A stretch of DNA of 64,000 bases from an uncultured Phascolarctobacterium sp. (GTDB lineage Bacteria > Bacillota > Negativicutes > Acidaminococcales > Acidaminococcaceae): assembly GCA_900544795.1 (NCBI GenBank), contig UQWM01000002.1:62001-126000 (forward strand), read 5' to 3'. Shown here piece after piece: positions 24,305 to 32,577 of this stretch (position 1 is its first letter; every line of letters starts with the position of its first letter). The position numbers and the translations under genes are program-made. The notes under the pieces were generated by a model. That model saw only the letters and a list, made by a program, of their open reading frames with translations, had not been told where the DNA came from and searched no databases.

Positions 24305-24820
24305 TTAAAATTTTACGATTTTGCTGCCCTGCATTTTATAGCTGAAGTTTTTACTGGTGTCCCAAAAATGGACGCCGATGGTAGAACCGGCTTGCAGCTC
24401 AAAACGGAGCTCGCTTTCGCTGAGCAGGTTTTTGTCGATGCACAGGCGGGCCAGTTGCTCGAAATCAGGTTCAGCCGGCAGCTCGTCGATGTTGACCAGA
24501 CGATCTCGCGGGTAATCCTGATTACTGCTGCTGGTGATGTCCAAATAGATGATCTTGCCGCTTATATAATCGCCGACTGCTTTTAAAAGCTCGGCGTTAC
24601 CTTTAGGGTCGTCGGGAAAAAAGCGGGGGGTTTTTCTATAAACGACCTTAAATTCCTTGTCGAAATCGTTAGTGAAGATTTCGATGGCATGGCCGCCATT
24701 GGGATTATGGACCAGGACGCAGATGTCATCATCCGTTGGTTTGATTTCAATTTTTGCATTTTTACAAATAGCTGCAAGCTCATTGGCAAGTTCCTTGGCT
24801 TGTATTTCTGTATTTGTCAT
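24305..24820 (-). CDS. Hypothetical cytoplasmic protein
   Basis: 171 residues, acidic, no signal peptide or membrane segment. The N-terminal helix (E-I-Q-A-K-E-L-A-N-E-L-A-A-I) is followed by a probable alpha/beta region with several short strands and a C-terminal segment rich in aromatic residues (V-H-F-W-D-T-S-K-N-F-S-Y). AAAGGAGATG precedes the ATG well. I do not recognise the family. It is expressed alone, converging on the small gene to its left. Confidence 0.7.
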   Translation of the reverse strand: MTNTEIQAKELANELAAICKNAKIEIKPTDDDICVLVHNPNGGHAIEIFTNDFDKEFKVVYRKTPRFFPDDPKGNAELLKAVGDYISGKIIYLDITSSSNQDYPRDRLVNIDELPAEPDFEQLARLCIDKNLLSESELRFELQAGSTIGVHFWDTSKNFSYKMQGSKIVKF

Positions 24821-24844
24821 AATTTTTCATCTCCTTTAATCAGT

Positions 24845-24853
24845 ATTATAACA
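24845..24853 (-). promoter_or_regulatory. Extended -10 element of the reverse hypothetical gene
   Basis: On the minus strand TGT-TATAAT is a consensus extended -10, about 25 bases before the gene start. No good -35 box is visible. Confidence 0.55.
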
Positions 24854-25021
24854 CTTTTAAGAAAATAACTTGCGAAAAAACTGTGAGATATGTGAAATTT
24901 TTTGAAACGATTAAAAGCCATTGTGCAAGTACAACAAAAATGATAAAATATTACAGTAAGTTTTATTTTCTGGAATTAACTTGTTTTGTATAACTATAGA
25001 AATTTCTAGGGGGCTATTGGA

Positions 25022-26287
25022 GTGGAGAAATTAGTTGTCAAAGGCGGTAATCGTTTGACAGGCTCTGTAAAGACGAGTGGAGCTAAAAATGCCGTATTAC
25101 CGATTATTGCCGCGTCTATTTTGGGCAATACTCCCAGTCGTTTAGAGGAGATACCGGCGCTTGATGATGTGCGTACCATTTGCGCTGTTTTAAATTGTTT
25201 GGGTATTAAAGTCGATGCCAGCGAGCCCCATGTGTTGAACATAGATAGCACGGAGATCACTTCCTGTGAGGCTCCCTATGAACTGGTGCGCTGTATGCGT
25301 GCGTCTTTTTTGGTAATGGGCCCACTTTTGGCCCGCAAAGGTAAGGCGCGTATTTCACAGCCGGGCGGCTGCGCTATTGGGACCCGTCCTATCGACCTGC
25401 ATTTAAAGGGATTTGAGGCTTTGGGCGTTAAGATTGAGCAGGGTCATGGCTATATCGAGGCTACCGCCCCTAACGGTTTGGTAGGCACGACGATTTATTT
25501 TGACTTTCCCAGTGTGGGAGCTACGGAAAATGTGATGATGGCGGCGGCTTTGGCTGAAGGCACTACTATTTTAGAAAATCCGGCTGAAGAACCGGAGATC
25601 GTTGATCTGGCCAACTATTTGAACCAGATGGGCGCTAAGGTCCGTGGCGCTGGTACTAATGTGATCCGCATTGAAGGTGTGAAGGAGTTGCATGGTGCTG
25701 ACCATACGGTTATTCCTGACCGAATCGAGGCGGGTACTTATATGATCGCTGCGGCGATGACAGGCGGCGATATTATTGTGGAGAATGTTTTGACCGAGCA
25801 TCAGAAACCGCTGATAGCCAAGCTGCGCGAAGCAGGTGTTACGGTGGAGGAAGATGTGGACAGCGTACGCGTTACCGGTACGGGTAAGCTGAAGCCTATC
25901 GATATCAAAACCTTGCCTTATCCTGGTTTCCCCACGGATATGCAGGCACAGATGATGGCGATGATGACTGTGGCCGAGGGCCGCAGCAAGGTTACGGAAA
26001 CGGTGTTTGAAAACAGGTTCATGCACGTTGTCGAGCTGAATCGGATGGGCGCCAGCATTACGGCCGAAGGCCGCAGCGCCGTGGTAGATGGTCCGGCTAA
26101 GCTGACTGGCTGTCAGGTGCGTGCTACCGACCTACGGGCTGGTGCGGCGATGATTTTGGCAGGCTTGGTTGCTGAAGGAACGACAGAAATTTGCGACATT
26201 TACCATATCGATCGCGGTTATGAAGAGATAGTGACTAAGCTGCAAGGCTTGGGCGCTGATATTGAACTTGTTGGCGGGAATGATTAA
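25022..26287 (+). CDS. murA: UDP-N-acetylglucosamine 1-carboxyvinyltransferase
   Basis: First committed step of peptidoglycan synthesis: transfers enolpyruvate from PEP to UDP-GlcNAc. 421 residues; N-terminal K-G-G-x-R-L-x-G-S-V-K-x-S-G-A-K-N-A block and the catalytic cysteine C117 in Q-P-G-G-C-A-I-G-T-R-P-I-D (Cys, hence the fosfomycin-sensitive type of loop). GTG start 8 bases after AGGGGG. It precedes mreB/mbl, as in Firmicutes (murA-spoIID-mbl), but without the sporulation genes between them. Confidence 0.96.
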   Translation: MEKLVVKGGNRLTGSVKTSGAKNAVLPIIAASILGNTPSRLEEIPALDDVRTICAVLNCLGIKVDASEPHVLNIDSTEITSCEAPYELVRCMRASFLVMGPLLARKGKARISQPGGCAIGTRPIDLHLKGFEALGVKIEQGHGYIEATAPNGLVGTTIYFDFPSVGATENVMMAAALAEGTTILENPAEEPEIVDLANYLNQMGAKVRGAGTNVIRIEGVKELHGADHTVIPDRIEAGTYMIAAAMTGGDIIVENVLTEHQKPLIAKLREAGVTVEEDVDSVRVTGTGKLKPIDIKTLPYPGFPTDMQAQMMAMMTVAEGRSKVTETVFENRFMHVVELNRMGASITAEGRSAVVDGPAKLTGCQVRATDLRAGAAMILAGLVAEGTTEICDIYHIDRGYEEIVTKLQGLGADIELVGGND

Positions 26288-26301
26288 AAGCAGGTGAAAA
26301 A

Positions 26302-27324
26302 ATGTTTTTTAAGAGTGTTGATATAGGTATCGATTTAGGAACTGCCAATATTTTGGTTTTTATCAAGGGAAAGGGTATCGTTTTGAACGAGCCTTCTGTT
26401 GTGGCCATTGATAAAGACAAGAACAAGATCCTGGCGGTAGGCGAAGAGGCACGGCAGATGATTGGCCGTACGCCGGGTAATATTGTGGCGATCCGTCCTT
26501 TGAAAGAGGGCGTTATTGCTAATTATACGATCACCCAGAAGATGATGGAGTATGTGGTCAATAAAGTGGCCGGCAAAAGCTTTTTCAGCAAGCCGCGTAT
26601 TATGGTCTGTATCCCAACGGGCGTTACTTCGGTAGAAAAACGTGCTGTTTTGGAAGCGACCATGCAGGCAGGAGCTTCTAAAACTTATCTGCTGGAAGAA
26701 CCTTTGGCTGCGGCGCTTGGTGCTGGGCTGGATATTGCGGCTGCGTCCGGCAGTATGGTTGTCGATATTGGCGGCGGTACTACGGATATTGCCGTGCTGA
26801 GCTTAGGTGGCGTAGTTGTGGACGCATCTTTGCGTATCGGCGGTGATGCTTTTGACGAGGCTATTATCAGGTATGTGAAACGGATGCATAATGTTTTGAT
26901 CGGCGAGCGTACTGCTGAAGATATCAAGATCAATGTAGCTACCGTGCACCCGGACGGACGGCAGGTAGAGCAGGAGGTCCGCGGACGCGATCTGGTCACA
27001 GGTCTGCCAACGACGATCAAGGTCACTTCCGAGGATGGTCGCAAGGCGTTGCGGGAATCTGTGGCTTCTTTGGTCGCTTCTGTAAGATCGGTATTGGAAA
27101 AATGCCCGCCGGAGCTGTCGGCTGATATTGTAGACAAGGGTATTTATCTGACAGGCGGCGGTGCTTTGCTTGACGGCGTCGACAGGGTGCTGAAGGATGA
27201 GACAGGCATCGATACTTATGTGGCAGAGCAGGCCCTTGACTGTGTTGCTTTAGGTACCGGCAAGGCTTTATCTGACTTAAATAAACTGCGCCCAGGTTCG
27301 ATTGTGGGTAACGGCAGTCTGTAA
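26302..27324 (+). CDS. Rod shape-determining protein, MreB/Mbl family
   Basis: Actin-like filament protein guiding lateral wall synthesis. 340 residues with the actin-fold motifs I-D-L-G-T-A-N near the N terminus, V-V-D-I-G-G-G-T-T-D-I near 155 and Y-L-T-G-G-G-A-L-L near 285, and an N-terminal amphipathic stretch (M-F-F-K-S) typical of membrane-bound MreB. Position after murA favours the Mbl branch; which paralogue it is cannot be fixed from one sequence. Confidence 0.92.
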   Translation: MFFKSVDIGIDLGTANILVFIKGKGIVLNEPSVVAIDKDKNKILAVGEEARQMIGRTPGNIVAIRPLKEGVIANYTITQKMMEYVVNKVAGKSFFSKPRIMVCIPTGVTSVEKRAVLEATMQAGASKTYLLEEPLAAALGAGLDIAAASGSMVVDIGGGTTDIAVLSLGGVVVDASLRIGGDAFDEAIIRYVKRMHNVLIGERTAEDIKINVATVHPDGRQVEQEVRGRDLVTGLPTTIKVTSEDGRKALRESVASLVASVRSVLEKCPPELSADIVDKGIYLTGGGALLDGVDRVLKDETGIDTYVAEQALDCVALGTGKALSDLNKLRPGSIVGNGSL

Positions 27325-27383
27325 TTGCTTATGCTTATACACAGTCCTTGGGGCTGTGTATTGTTTTTTTAGGAGGTTTGAGA

Positions 27384-28784
27384 ATGTTGCAGAAAAAATA
27401 CTTTTTAAAAATAGTGCTGACGGCGCTTTTGGTGCTGCTGCCGGTGCAGGCTTGGGCCGCTGTGGTAAGCAAAATGCGCTACAGCAGCAGCCCGACCAGA
27501 GTACGGATCGTGCTTGATGTTGACGAACCAGTCAAATTTAAGGACGTGAAGCAGGGCGACGCGATCGTGGTGAACCTGGAAGCAGCTGCTGCCAAAGAGC
27601 TGCGCGAAAAGGTGAAGGACCCCATCATTAAAAGCGTTGTTTTGAAAAAGGACGGACGTAAGGCCTCCAAACTGGTGGTGGAGCTTAATAAAGAGCAGCA
27701 GTATAAAGTGTTTGCTTTGCAGAAGCCTGACCGTATCGTGCTGGATATTTACCGTATCCTGGTATCTAAAAATACGGTAGAGCAGGGTAAAGGGCTGAAA
27801 TACACTTTCTGGCAGGACGATATGGAAGGGCTGCCGATACAAATGCACATTTTGGAGCTGGCGCCTGACAGCGGCTACAGCGTAAGGCCTTTTTCGGGGG
27901 CGATAGATAAGAACGGTCGCGGTACCCTGCTGAAAGCGGCCAATGCTTTGGGCGCCAAGGCCGCAGTTAATGCTTCGTATTTTGATACCAGCGGCTGGAT
28001 CATTGGCAATTTGAAGCTTGATGGTGAATGGTTGGGTATGGAAGATAAGGCGCGTAGCGCTTTTGTAGTTGCTGGTAAGCAGCCGCAGATCATGAAGGAT
28101 CTGGCTTATAACGGCAGCGTGATGCTTCCGACTCTGGGGGTCAAGCTACCGGTCAAAGGCATCAATCGGGAACGGATAGCTGAGGACGTAGTGGTTTATA
28201 CCCACTATTTTGTACCTTCGACGCGCACTAATGCTTTTGGCGCCGAGGTACGCATTAAGGACGGCAAGGTAACTGAGATCAGTACAGCTGGCAATATGCG
28301 GCTGGATAAAAATAGTGTCGTCGTTTCGGCACACGGGGCTAATGCCAAGGTGCTGCAACAGCTAAAAGTAGGCGACCGGGCCAGTGTGCAGCAGACCTTA
28401 GGCAGCGAAGCGGCAGATAAGGCCGAACTGGTACTGGGCGCAGGGCCGTTACTGGTAGAAAATGGCAAACGCAATGTGCGTTCGGCCAGCGAGCAGATCG
28501 CTGGAGACATTGCTTACGGCAGGGCGCCCAGAACTGCTATCGGCGTGAAGAAAGACGGTACGGTGATATTGCTGGTCGTTGACGGACGGCGCGCTACCTC
28601 GGCTGGTATGACGCTGGAAGAAGTGGCCCGTTATATGATCAGGCTGGGAGCCTGGTCGGCGCTTAATTTTGACGGTGGCGGCAGCAGCGAGATGGTACTG
28701 AACAAGAAAATATTGAACAACCCTTCAGATGGAAGAGAGCGGGCTGTCAGTGTGGGCTTAGGCCTGTTCCCTAAGAAGAACTGA
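27384..28784 (+). CDS. Exported AMIN and phosphodiester glycosidase (NAGPA) domain protein
   Basis: 466 residues: signal peptide (to about A24, V-Q-A-W-A-A), an AMIN domain (residues ~28-125; S-S-P-T-R-V-R-I-V-L-D…P-D-R-I-V-L-D-I) that in other proteins binds peptidoglycan, then a NAGPA domain (~140-466) with A-A-V-N-A-S-Y-F-D, R-A-P-R-T-A-I-G and N-F-D-G-G-G-S-S-E-M motifs. NAGPA proteins cleave sugar-phosphodiester bonds or act on cell-wall glycans. ATG at 27384 follows AGGAGG. In this diderm it should act in the periplasm on peptidoglycan or an attached glycan; the substrate is inference. Confidence 0.88.
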   Translation: MLQKKYFLKIVLTALLVLLPVQAWAAVVSKMRYSSSPTRVRIVLDVDEPVKFKDVKQGDAIVVNLEAAAAKELREKVKDPIIKSVVLKKDGRKASKLVVELNKEQQYKVFALQKPDRIVLDIYRILVSKNTVEQGKGLKYTFWQDDMEGLPIQMHILELAPDSGYSVRPFSGAIDKNGRGTLLKAANALGAKAAVNASYFDTSGWIIGNLKLDGEWLGMEDKARSAFVVAGKQPQIMKDLAYNGSVMLPTLGVKLPVKGINRERIAEDVVVYTHYFVPSTRTNAFGAEVRIKDGKVTEISTAGNMRLDKNSVVVSAHGANAKVLQQLKVGDRASVQQTLGSEAADKAELVLGAGPLLVENGKRNVRSASEQIAGDIAYGRAPRTAIGVKKDGTVILLVVDGRRATSAGMTLEEVARYMIRLGAWSALNFDGGGSSEMVLNKKILNNPSDGRERAVSVGLGLFPKKN

Positions 28785-28785
28785 C

Positions 28786-28814
28786 TTGTCAAAGCTAAAT
28801 TAGAATAGTATAAT
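28786..28814 (+). promoter_or_regulatory. Strong sigma-70 promoter before the biotinyl-like gene
   Basis: TTGTCA (28786-28791), 17-bp spacer, consensus TATAAT (28809-28814), right after the NAGPA gene stop. Confidence 0.85.
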
Positions 28815-28871
28815 ACAAATAGGGAGTTATGCAGAAATCCCTGTTCTTCCTTAATTGAAGGGGTGATAGAT

Positions 28872-29183
28872 ATGAAAAAGATGAATTGGAGAGTCATTGC
28901 TGTACTGGTAGTGCTCTGTATTTTGGGCGGGGCCTATACGTTGGCATTTGCCAATCCTGCTGTAGATCAGAAAGTGACTTTGAATGGCGTTGTTTTGGCA
29001 GACGGACTGGTGACTGTTGGCAGTCAGGTTACCGAAGGTCAGGTACTGGTGAAAATTAAAACTATTGCCGGACCCGCACCGGCGGCCAGAGCGAATATTG
29101 CCGGCAAAGTGGTTGCCGTATTGGTCAAACCGGGCGATAATATCAGTAACGGACAGACTGTAGTGCGTATAGCACCTAACTAA
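28872..29183 (+). CDS. Small exported biotinyl/lipoyl-like (single hybrid motif) protein
   Basis: 103 residues: N-terminal signal anchor or signal peptide (residues 5-26, ending …T-L-A-F-A-N), then a compact domain resembling half of the biotinyl/lipoyl fold: G-S-Q-V-T-E-G-Q-V-L-V-K-I and V-L-V-K-P-G-D-N-I-S-N-G-Q-T-V-V-R-I repeat the V-x-x-G-D-x-V-x-x-G-Q pattern. No M-K-M or D-K-A attachment site is present, so it is not a biotin or lipoate carrier; it resembles the hairpin domains of membrane-fusion proteins. ATG at 28872 follows GAAGGGGTGA. Own promoter and own terminator. Confidence 0.65.
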   Translation: MKKMNWRVIAVLVVLCILGGAYTLAFANPAVDQKVTLNGVVLADGLVTVGSQVTEGQVLVKIKTIAGPAPAARANIAGKVVAVLVKPGDNISNGQTVVRIAPN

Positions 29184-29194
29184 GAAAAAATTTG

Positions 29195-29227
29195 AAACCG
29201 GCGTGCTGCTCTGCTCACGCCGGTTTT
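29195..29227 (+). terminator. Terminator after the biotinyl-like gene
   Basis: 11-bp stem AAACCGGCGTG/CACGCCGGTTT with a 10-base loop and TTTT. It lies just 19 bases before the S55 peptidase start, so it may also attenuate that gene. Confidence 0.75.
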
Positions 29228-29245
29228 ACACTATTATGGAGCGTT

Positions 29246-30910
29246 ATGAAAAAACAGATATTTATTTTAAGCTTAATAATATGGTGTGTCAGCAGTGTTT
29301 TGGCTTATGCTAATGTGCCGCTGATGCCCGTGGAAGATATTGTGCCGGGCATGCGCGGTATTGCGAAAACCGTTATTGCAGGCGATACTATCGAAGAGTT
29401 CGATGTTGAGGTGCTGGGCGTTATTGGTAATGACGCTATGGGGCACAATATCCTGATAAAGGCCAGCGGCGACGTGATCGACCGCAGCGGCGGCATCGCT
29501 CAGGGCATGAGCGGTAGCCCTGTGTATATTAACGGCAGGCTGGCGGGGGCCGTAGCTTTTGGTAAGGCTTTTACTGATCCCCAATATTGTTTTTTAACAC
29601 CGATCGGCAGGATGCTGGACCTTTTGAACGAGCCGGCGCCGAGGCCTTCGGAATTTTTGCCGAAGAACACGCCGCTGATGGCCGGAGGATTTACGGAAGC
29701 GGGTGTAAAATATCTAAGTGAAAAGCTGGAACCCTTCGGTTTGAAGGCTACAGGTGTTGGCGGCAGCGGTGCCGTTAGCAGCCAGCTACCTTTGCAACCG
29801 GGCAGCGCTGTGGGTGTTTCGCTGATGCGCGGGGATATCCAGTTGGGCGCTTTGGGTACAGTTACCTGGGTCGGCGATGACGGCAAGGTGCTGGCTTTTG
29901 GCCATCCCTTTATGCAGCGCGGCGAGTCTTGTTATTTCATGAATAAGGCCTGGATTTTGGCGTCGCTGCCTAATTTGGAGTCGGCCTATAAGGTCGGTAC
30001 TATCGGTGAAACTATCGGTACCTTTACCCAGGACCGCAGTGCCGGTATCGCAGGTAAAATCGGGCAAGGGCCTCCTGTAGTGCCGGTCTATGTTTCGGTT
30101 ACTGATGGCGCCAGAGGCATCAACAACAGTTCCCGGGTGGAGATTATCGACGATGAAGTGTTGCTGCCGGCCATTCTGGATGCAGTTGCTTATAATACGG
30201 TGGCCAAGACTATGGACCGCGAAGGCGGCGGTACGGCAAGATTCTCGTTCCGTATCGACGGGCGCGGCCAGGTCAGCGGGCCAATCAATGTTCAGCGTGA
30301 AAATATGTATTACGCCAATGCCGGCATCGGCAAGCTTATCAATCAGGAACTGGTGGAAGCAGGTACCATCTTAACGCAGAACAAGTTTGAAAAAGTTGAT
30401 ATTTATGGCGTCAATATCAATATCGTTTTGGATGATAAGGCCGAAGTAGCCGAAATCATCAGCGCTACAGCGCGCGAAAAAGAAGCGGCCCCCGGAGATA
30501 CTATCCATATCGACGTGCAGCTGCAGCCGTACAGGGCCCCTAAGGTCACTAAAACAGTAATGTTTAAAATACCCAAGGAGCAGCGGGACGGAAAATTGCC
30601 GCTGACGGTACGTGGCGGCAGTTCGATGGCCTGGATCCAGAACCTGCTGCGTAAACAGCGTGAGGAAGGTGTGCCGGCCCAGCAGAAGGATACTCGTAAA
30701 ACGCTGAATGATTTTATTAAAAGCATCAATGATGCAGATCAGAACAATGACCTGATAATTGATATCGCTGCCGGACAGGGCAGTCCCAATACTGCGGCGC
30801 AGGCCGGTGGTTTTGCTTCCATGCTGGAAGGTAGCCCCATGAAGCAGAAAACGACTATGAACTTTATTGTTGACGGTACTACTGATATCGTTGTCGACGT
30901 GGTAAAATAA
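29246..30910 (+). CDS. SpoIVB-type (S55) peptidase domain protein, exported
   Basis: 554 residues: signal peptide (to about A22), then an S55 domain (residues ~25-250) with the nucleophile motif Q-G-M-S-G-S-P-V-Y and upstream M-G-H-N that could carry the catalytic His, and F-G-H-P-F near 216. In sporulating Firmicutes the S55 enzyme SpoIVB is cut-and-signal protease for sigma-K activation; here there are no sporulation neighbours. The C-terminal half (~300-554) is unlike SpoIVB and has beta-rich repeats. ATG at 29246 has GGAG 4 bases upstream. A periplasmic protease for an envelope protein is the natural inference; substrate unknown. Confidence 0.82.
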   Translation: MKKQIFILSLIIWCVSSVLAYANVPLMPVEDIVPGMRGIAKTVIAGDTIEEFDVEVLGVIGNDAMGHNILIKASGDVIDRSGGIAQGMSGSPVYINGRLAGAVAFGKAFTDPQYCFLTPIGRMLDLLNEPAPRPSEFLPKNTPLMAGGFTEAGVKYLSEKLEPFGLKATGVGGSGAVSSQLPLQPGSAVGVSLMRGDIQLGALGTVTWVGDDGKVLAFGHPFMQRGESCYFMNKAWILASLPNLESAYKVGTIGETIGTFTQDRSAGIAGKIGQGPPVVPVYVSVTDGARGINNSSRVEIIDDEVLLPAILDAVAYNTVAKTMDREGGGTARFSFRIDGRGQVSGPINVQRENMYYANAGIGKLINQELVEAGTILTQNKFEKVDIYGVNINIVLDDKAEVAEIISATAREKEAAPGDTIHIDVQLQPYRAPKVTKTVMFKIPKEQRDGKLPLTVRGGSSMAWIQNLLRKQREEGVPAQQKDTRKTLNDFIKSINDADQNNDLIIDIAAGQGSPNTAAQAGGFASMLEGSPMKQKTTMNFIVDGTTDIVVDVVK

Positions 30911-31034
30911 TTAAAATTTTAAACGCGGAACATAAAAAAGTCATAAAAATAAAGTATATTATAAGCAGGGATATTTAGCTTTGAAATTGAATTATAAACA
31001 ATTATAGCTTTTTTGGAGGAAAGGAGTTTTCGTA

Positions 31035-31805
31035 ATGCTGCAGACTATATGCAACGACTTAGGCAGGATGATGCTTAACGGCTGCGCTGGTGCCGGTCGG
31101 ATGATGCTGCTTTTTACGGATACTCTTAAACGTATCAGCAAGGCGGACTGGAAGGACACTGTCAGGCAGATGGCTAAGCTGGGGGCGGATTCGCTGCCTA
31201 TAGTAATGATGACGATCCTTTTCACAGGGATGGTTTTTTCGGTACAGACGGCCAAAGAGTTTGTACGCTTTGGTGCTTCGTCGTCAGTTGGCGGCATCGT
31301 GGCCATCGCTATGGGCCGTGAGCTGGTCCCGGTGCTGACGGGCGTTGTGGTGGCCGGTCGTATCGGTGCTGCCATAGCTGCCGAGATCGGCACGATGAAG
31401 GTCACCGAACAGATCGACGCGCTGAAGGTAATGGCGACTAATCCAACTGCCTATCTGGTAGTGCCCAGGTTTCTGGCCATTGTCCTGATGATGCCGGTGC
31501 TGATAGTTTTTGCCAATACCATCGGCAATATCGGCGGCTGGGTGGTGTCGCATTATTATGCAGGCATCAGCACCTTTACTTATGTAAATTCTATCAAAAT
31601 GTTTGCCGAACCCTTTGATATGGTTGGTGGCATGATCAAAAGCGCTGTCTTCGGCGGTATTATCGCTATTGTAGCCTGCCATAAAGGGCTGGGCGCCAAA
31701 CAAGGTGCTGAAGGCGTAGGTATTGCCACTACCGATTCGGTAGTGCTGTCGATCGTCTTGATCTTTATAACCAATTACTTTTTATCGATATTACTGTATG
31801 TTTAA
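31035..31805 (+). CDS. mlaE: MlaE-type ABC transporter permease
   Basis: Inner-membrane permease of the Mla phospholipid-trafficking transporter. 256 residues with an N-terminal amphipathic helix and five membrane helices; the G-R-x-G-A-A-I-A-A-E-I-G-T-M-K-V-T-E-Q-I-D-A-L block is diagnostic. A strong GGAGGAAAGGAG site precedes the ATG. It starts the mlaE-mlaF-mlaD operon. Confidence 0.95.
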   Translation: MLQTICNDLGRMMLNGCAGAGRMMLLFTDTLKRISKADWKDTVRQMAKLGADSLPIVMMTILFTGMVFSVQTAKEFVRFGASSSVGGIVAIAMGRELVPVLTGVVVAGRIGAAIAAEIGTMKVTEQIDALKVMATNPTAYLVVPRFLAIVLMMPVLIVFANTIGNIGGWVVSHYYAGISTFTYVNSIKMFAEPFDMVGGMIKSAVFGGIIAIVACHKGLGAKQGAEGVGIATTDSVVLSIVLIFITNYFLSILLYV

Positions 31806-31819
31806 AGGAGGTACTGCCT

Positions 31820-32575
31820 GTGGCAGAACCGATTATCAGTTTGCAGAAATTGAATATTGCCTTCGGTGAGCATGTGGTAATAGATGATATTGACCTGGAA
31901 ATCAGGCAGGGTGAGACATTAGCGATCCTGGGCCCATCGGGCAGCGGTAAAAGTACCATTTTGCGTACGATGATCGGGCTGCTTGAGCCTACGGGCGGCG
32001 AAGTTTTTATCAAAGGTGAACATGTCAACGAGCTGGATGAAGATGGCTGGAACAGCCTGCGTCAGAAAATGGGCATGGTGTTTCAATATTCTGCCCTTTT
32101 TGATTTTTTAACAGTGGGCGAGAATGTGGCCTTCGGATTGCGGCAGCACACGGATAAGGCAGAAGACGAGATCCAGGGCATTGTTGATGAGATGCTGGAA
32201 CTGGTGGGGCTGCCCCATGCTAAAGAGCAGTATCCGGCAGAGCTGTCCGGCGGTATGAAAAAAAGAGTGGGGCTGGCCAGGGCTATAGCCAACCGGCCAG
32301 AAATAGTTTTATATGATGAACCTACGGCAGGTCTTGATCCGATCATGTCGAATAATATCAGCAGGTTGATCCGTAAAACGCAGGAACAGCTGCAGGTGAC
32401 GTCGGTTTTGGTAACTCATGATATGGAATCGGCGTTTTATGCTGCCGACAGGATCGCCATGCTGTATAAGGGTAAGATAGCGGCGCTGGGAACGGTCGCA
32501 GAGATTCGTAATGGTCATAATCAAATCGTGGATGCGTTTATCCGCGGTAAAGAAATCAGAGAGGAGGCGGAATAG
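31820..32575 (+). CDS. mlaF: MlaF-type ABC transporter ATP-binding protein
   Basis: ATPase partner of MlaE. 251 residues with Walker A G-P-S-G-S-G-K-S-T, Q-loop F-Q-Y, signature L-S-G-G-M-K-K-R and Walker B V-L-Y-D-E-P-T-A-G-L-D-P. GTG start at 31820 after AGGAGG. The stop is 2 bases before mlaD. Confidence 0.95.
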   Translation: MAEPIISLQKLNIAFGEHVVIDDIDLEIRQGETLAILGPSGSGKSTILRTMIGLLEPTGGEVFIKGEHVNELDEDGWNSLRQKMGMVFQYSALFDFLTVGENVAFGLRQHTDKAEDEIQGIVDEMLELVGLPHAKEQYPAELSGGMKKRVGLARAIANRPEIVLYDEPTAGLDPIMSNNISRLIRKTQEQLQVTSVLVTHDMESAFYAADRIAMLYKGKIAALGTVAEIRNGHNQIVDAFIRGKEIREEAE

Positions 32576-32577
32576 TA

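Noticed and set aside
27384..30910. A sporulation operon (mbl-neighbouring genes plus SpoIVB-like peptidase)
   Set aside because: No spoIID, spoIIID, spoIVA or sigma-E/G/K type genes are present here, and the peptidase differs from SpoIVB outside the S55 domain.
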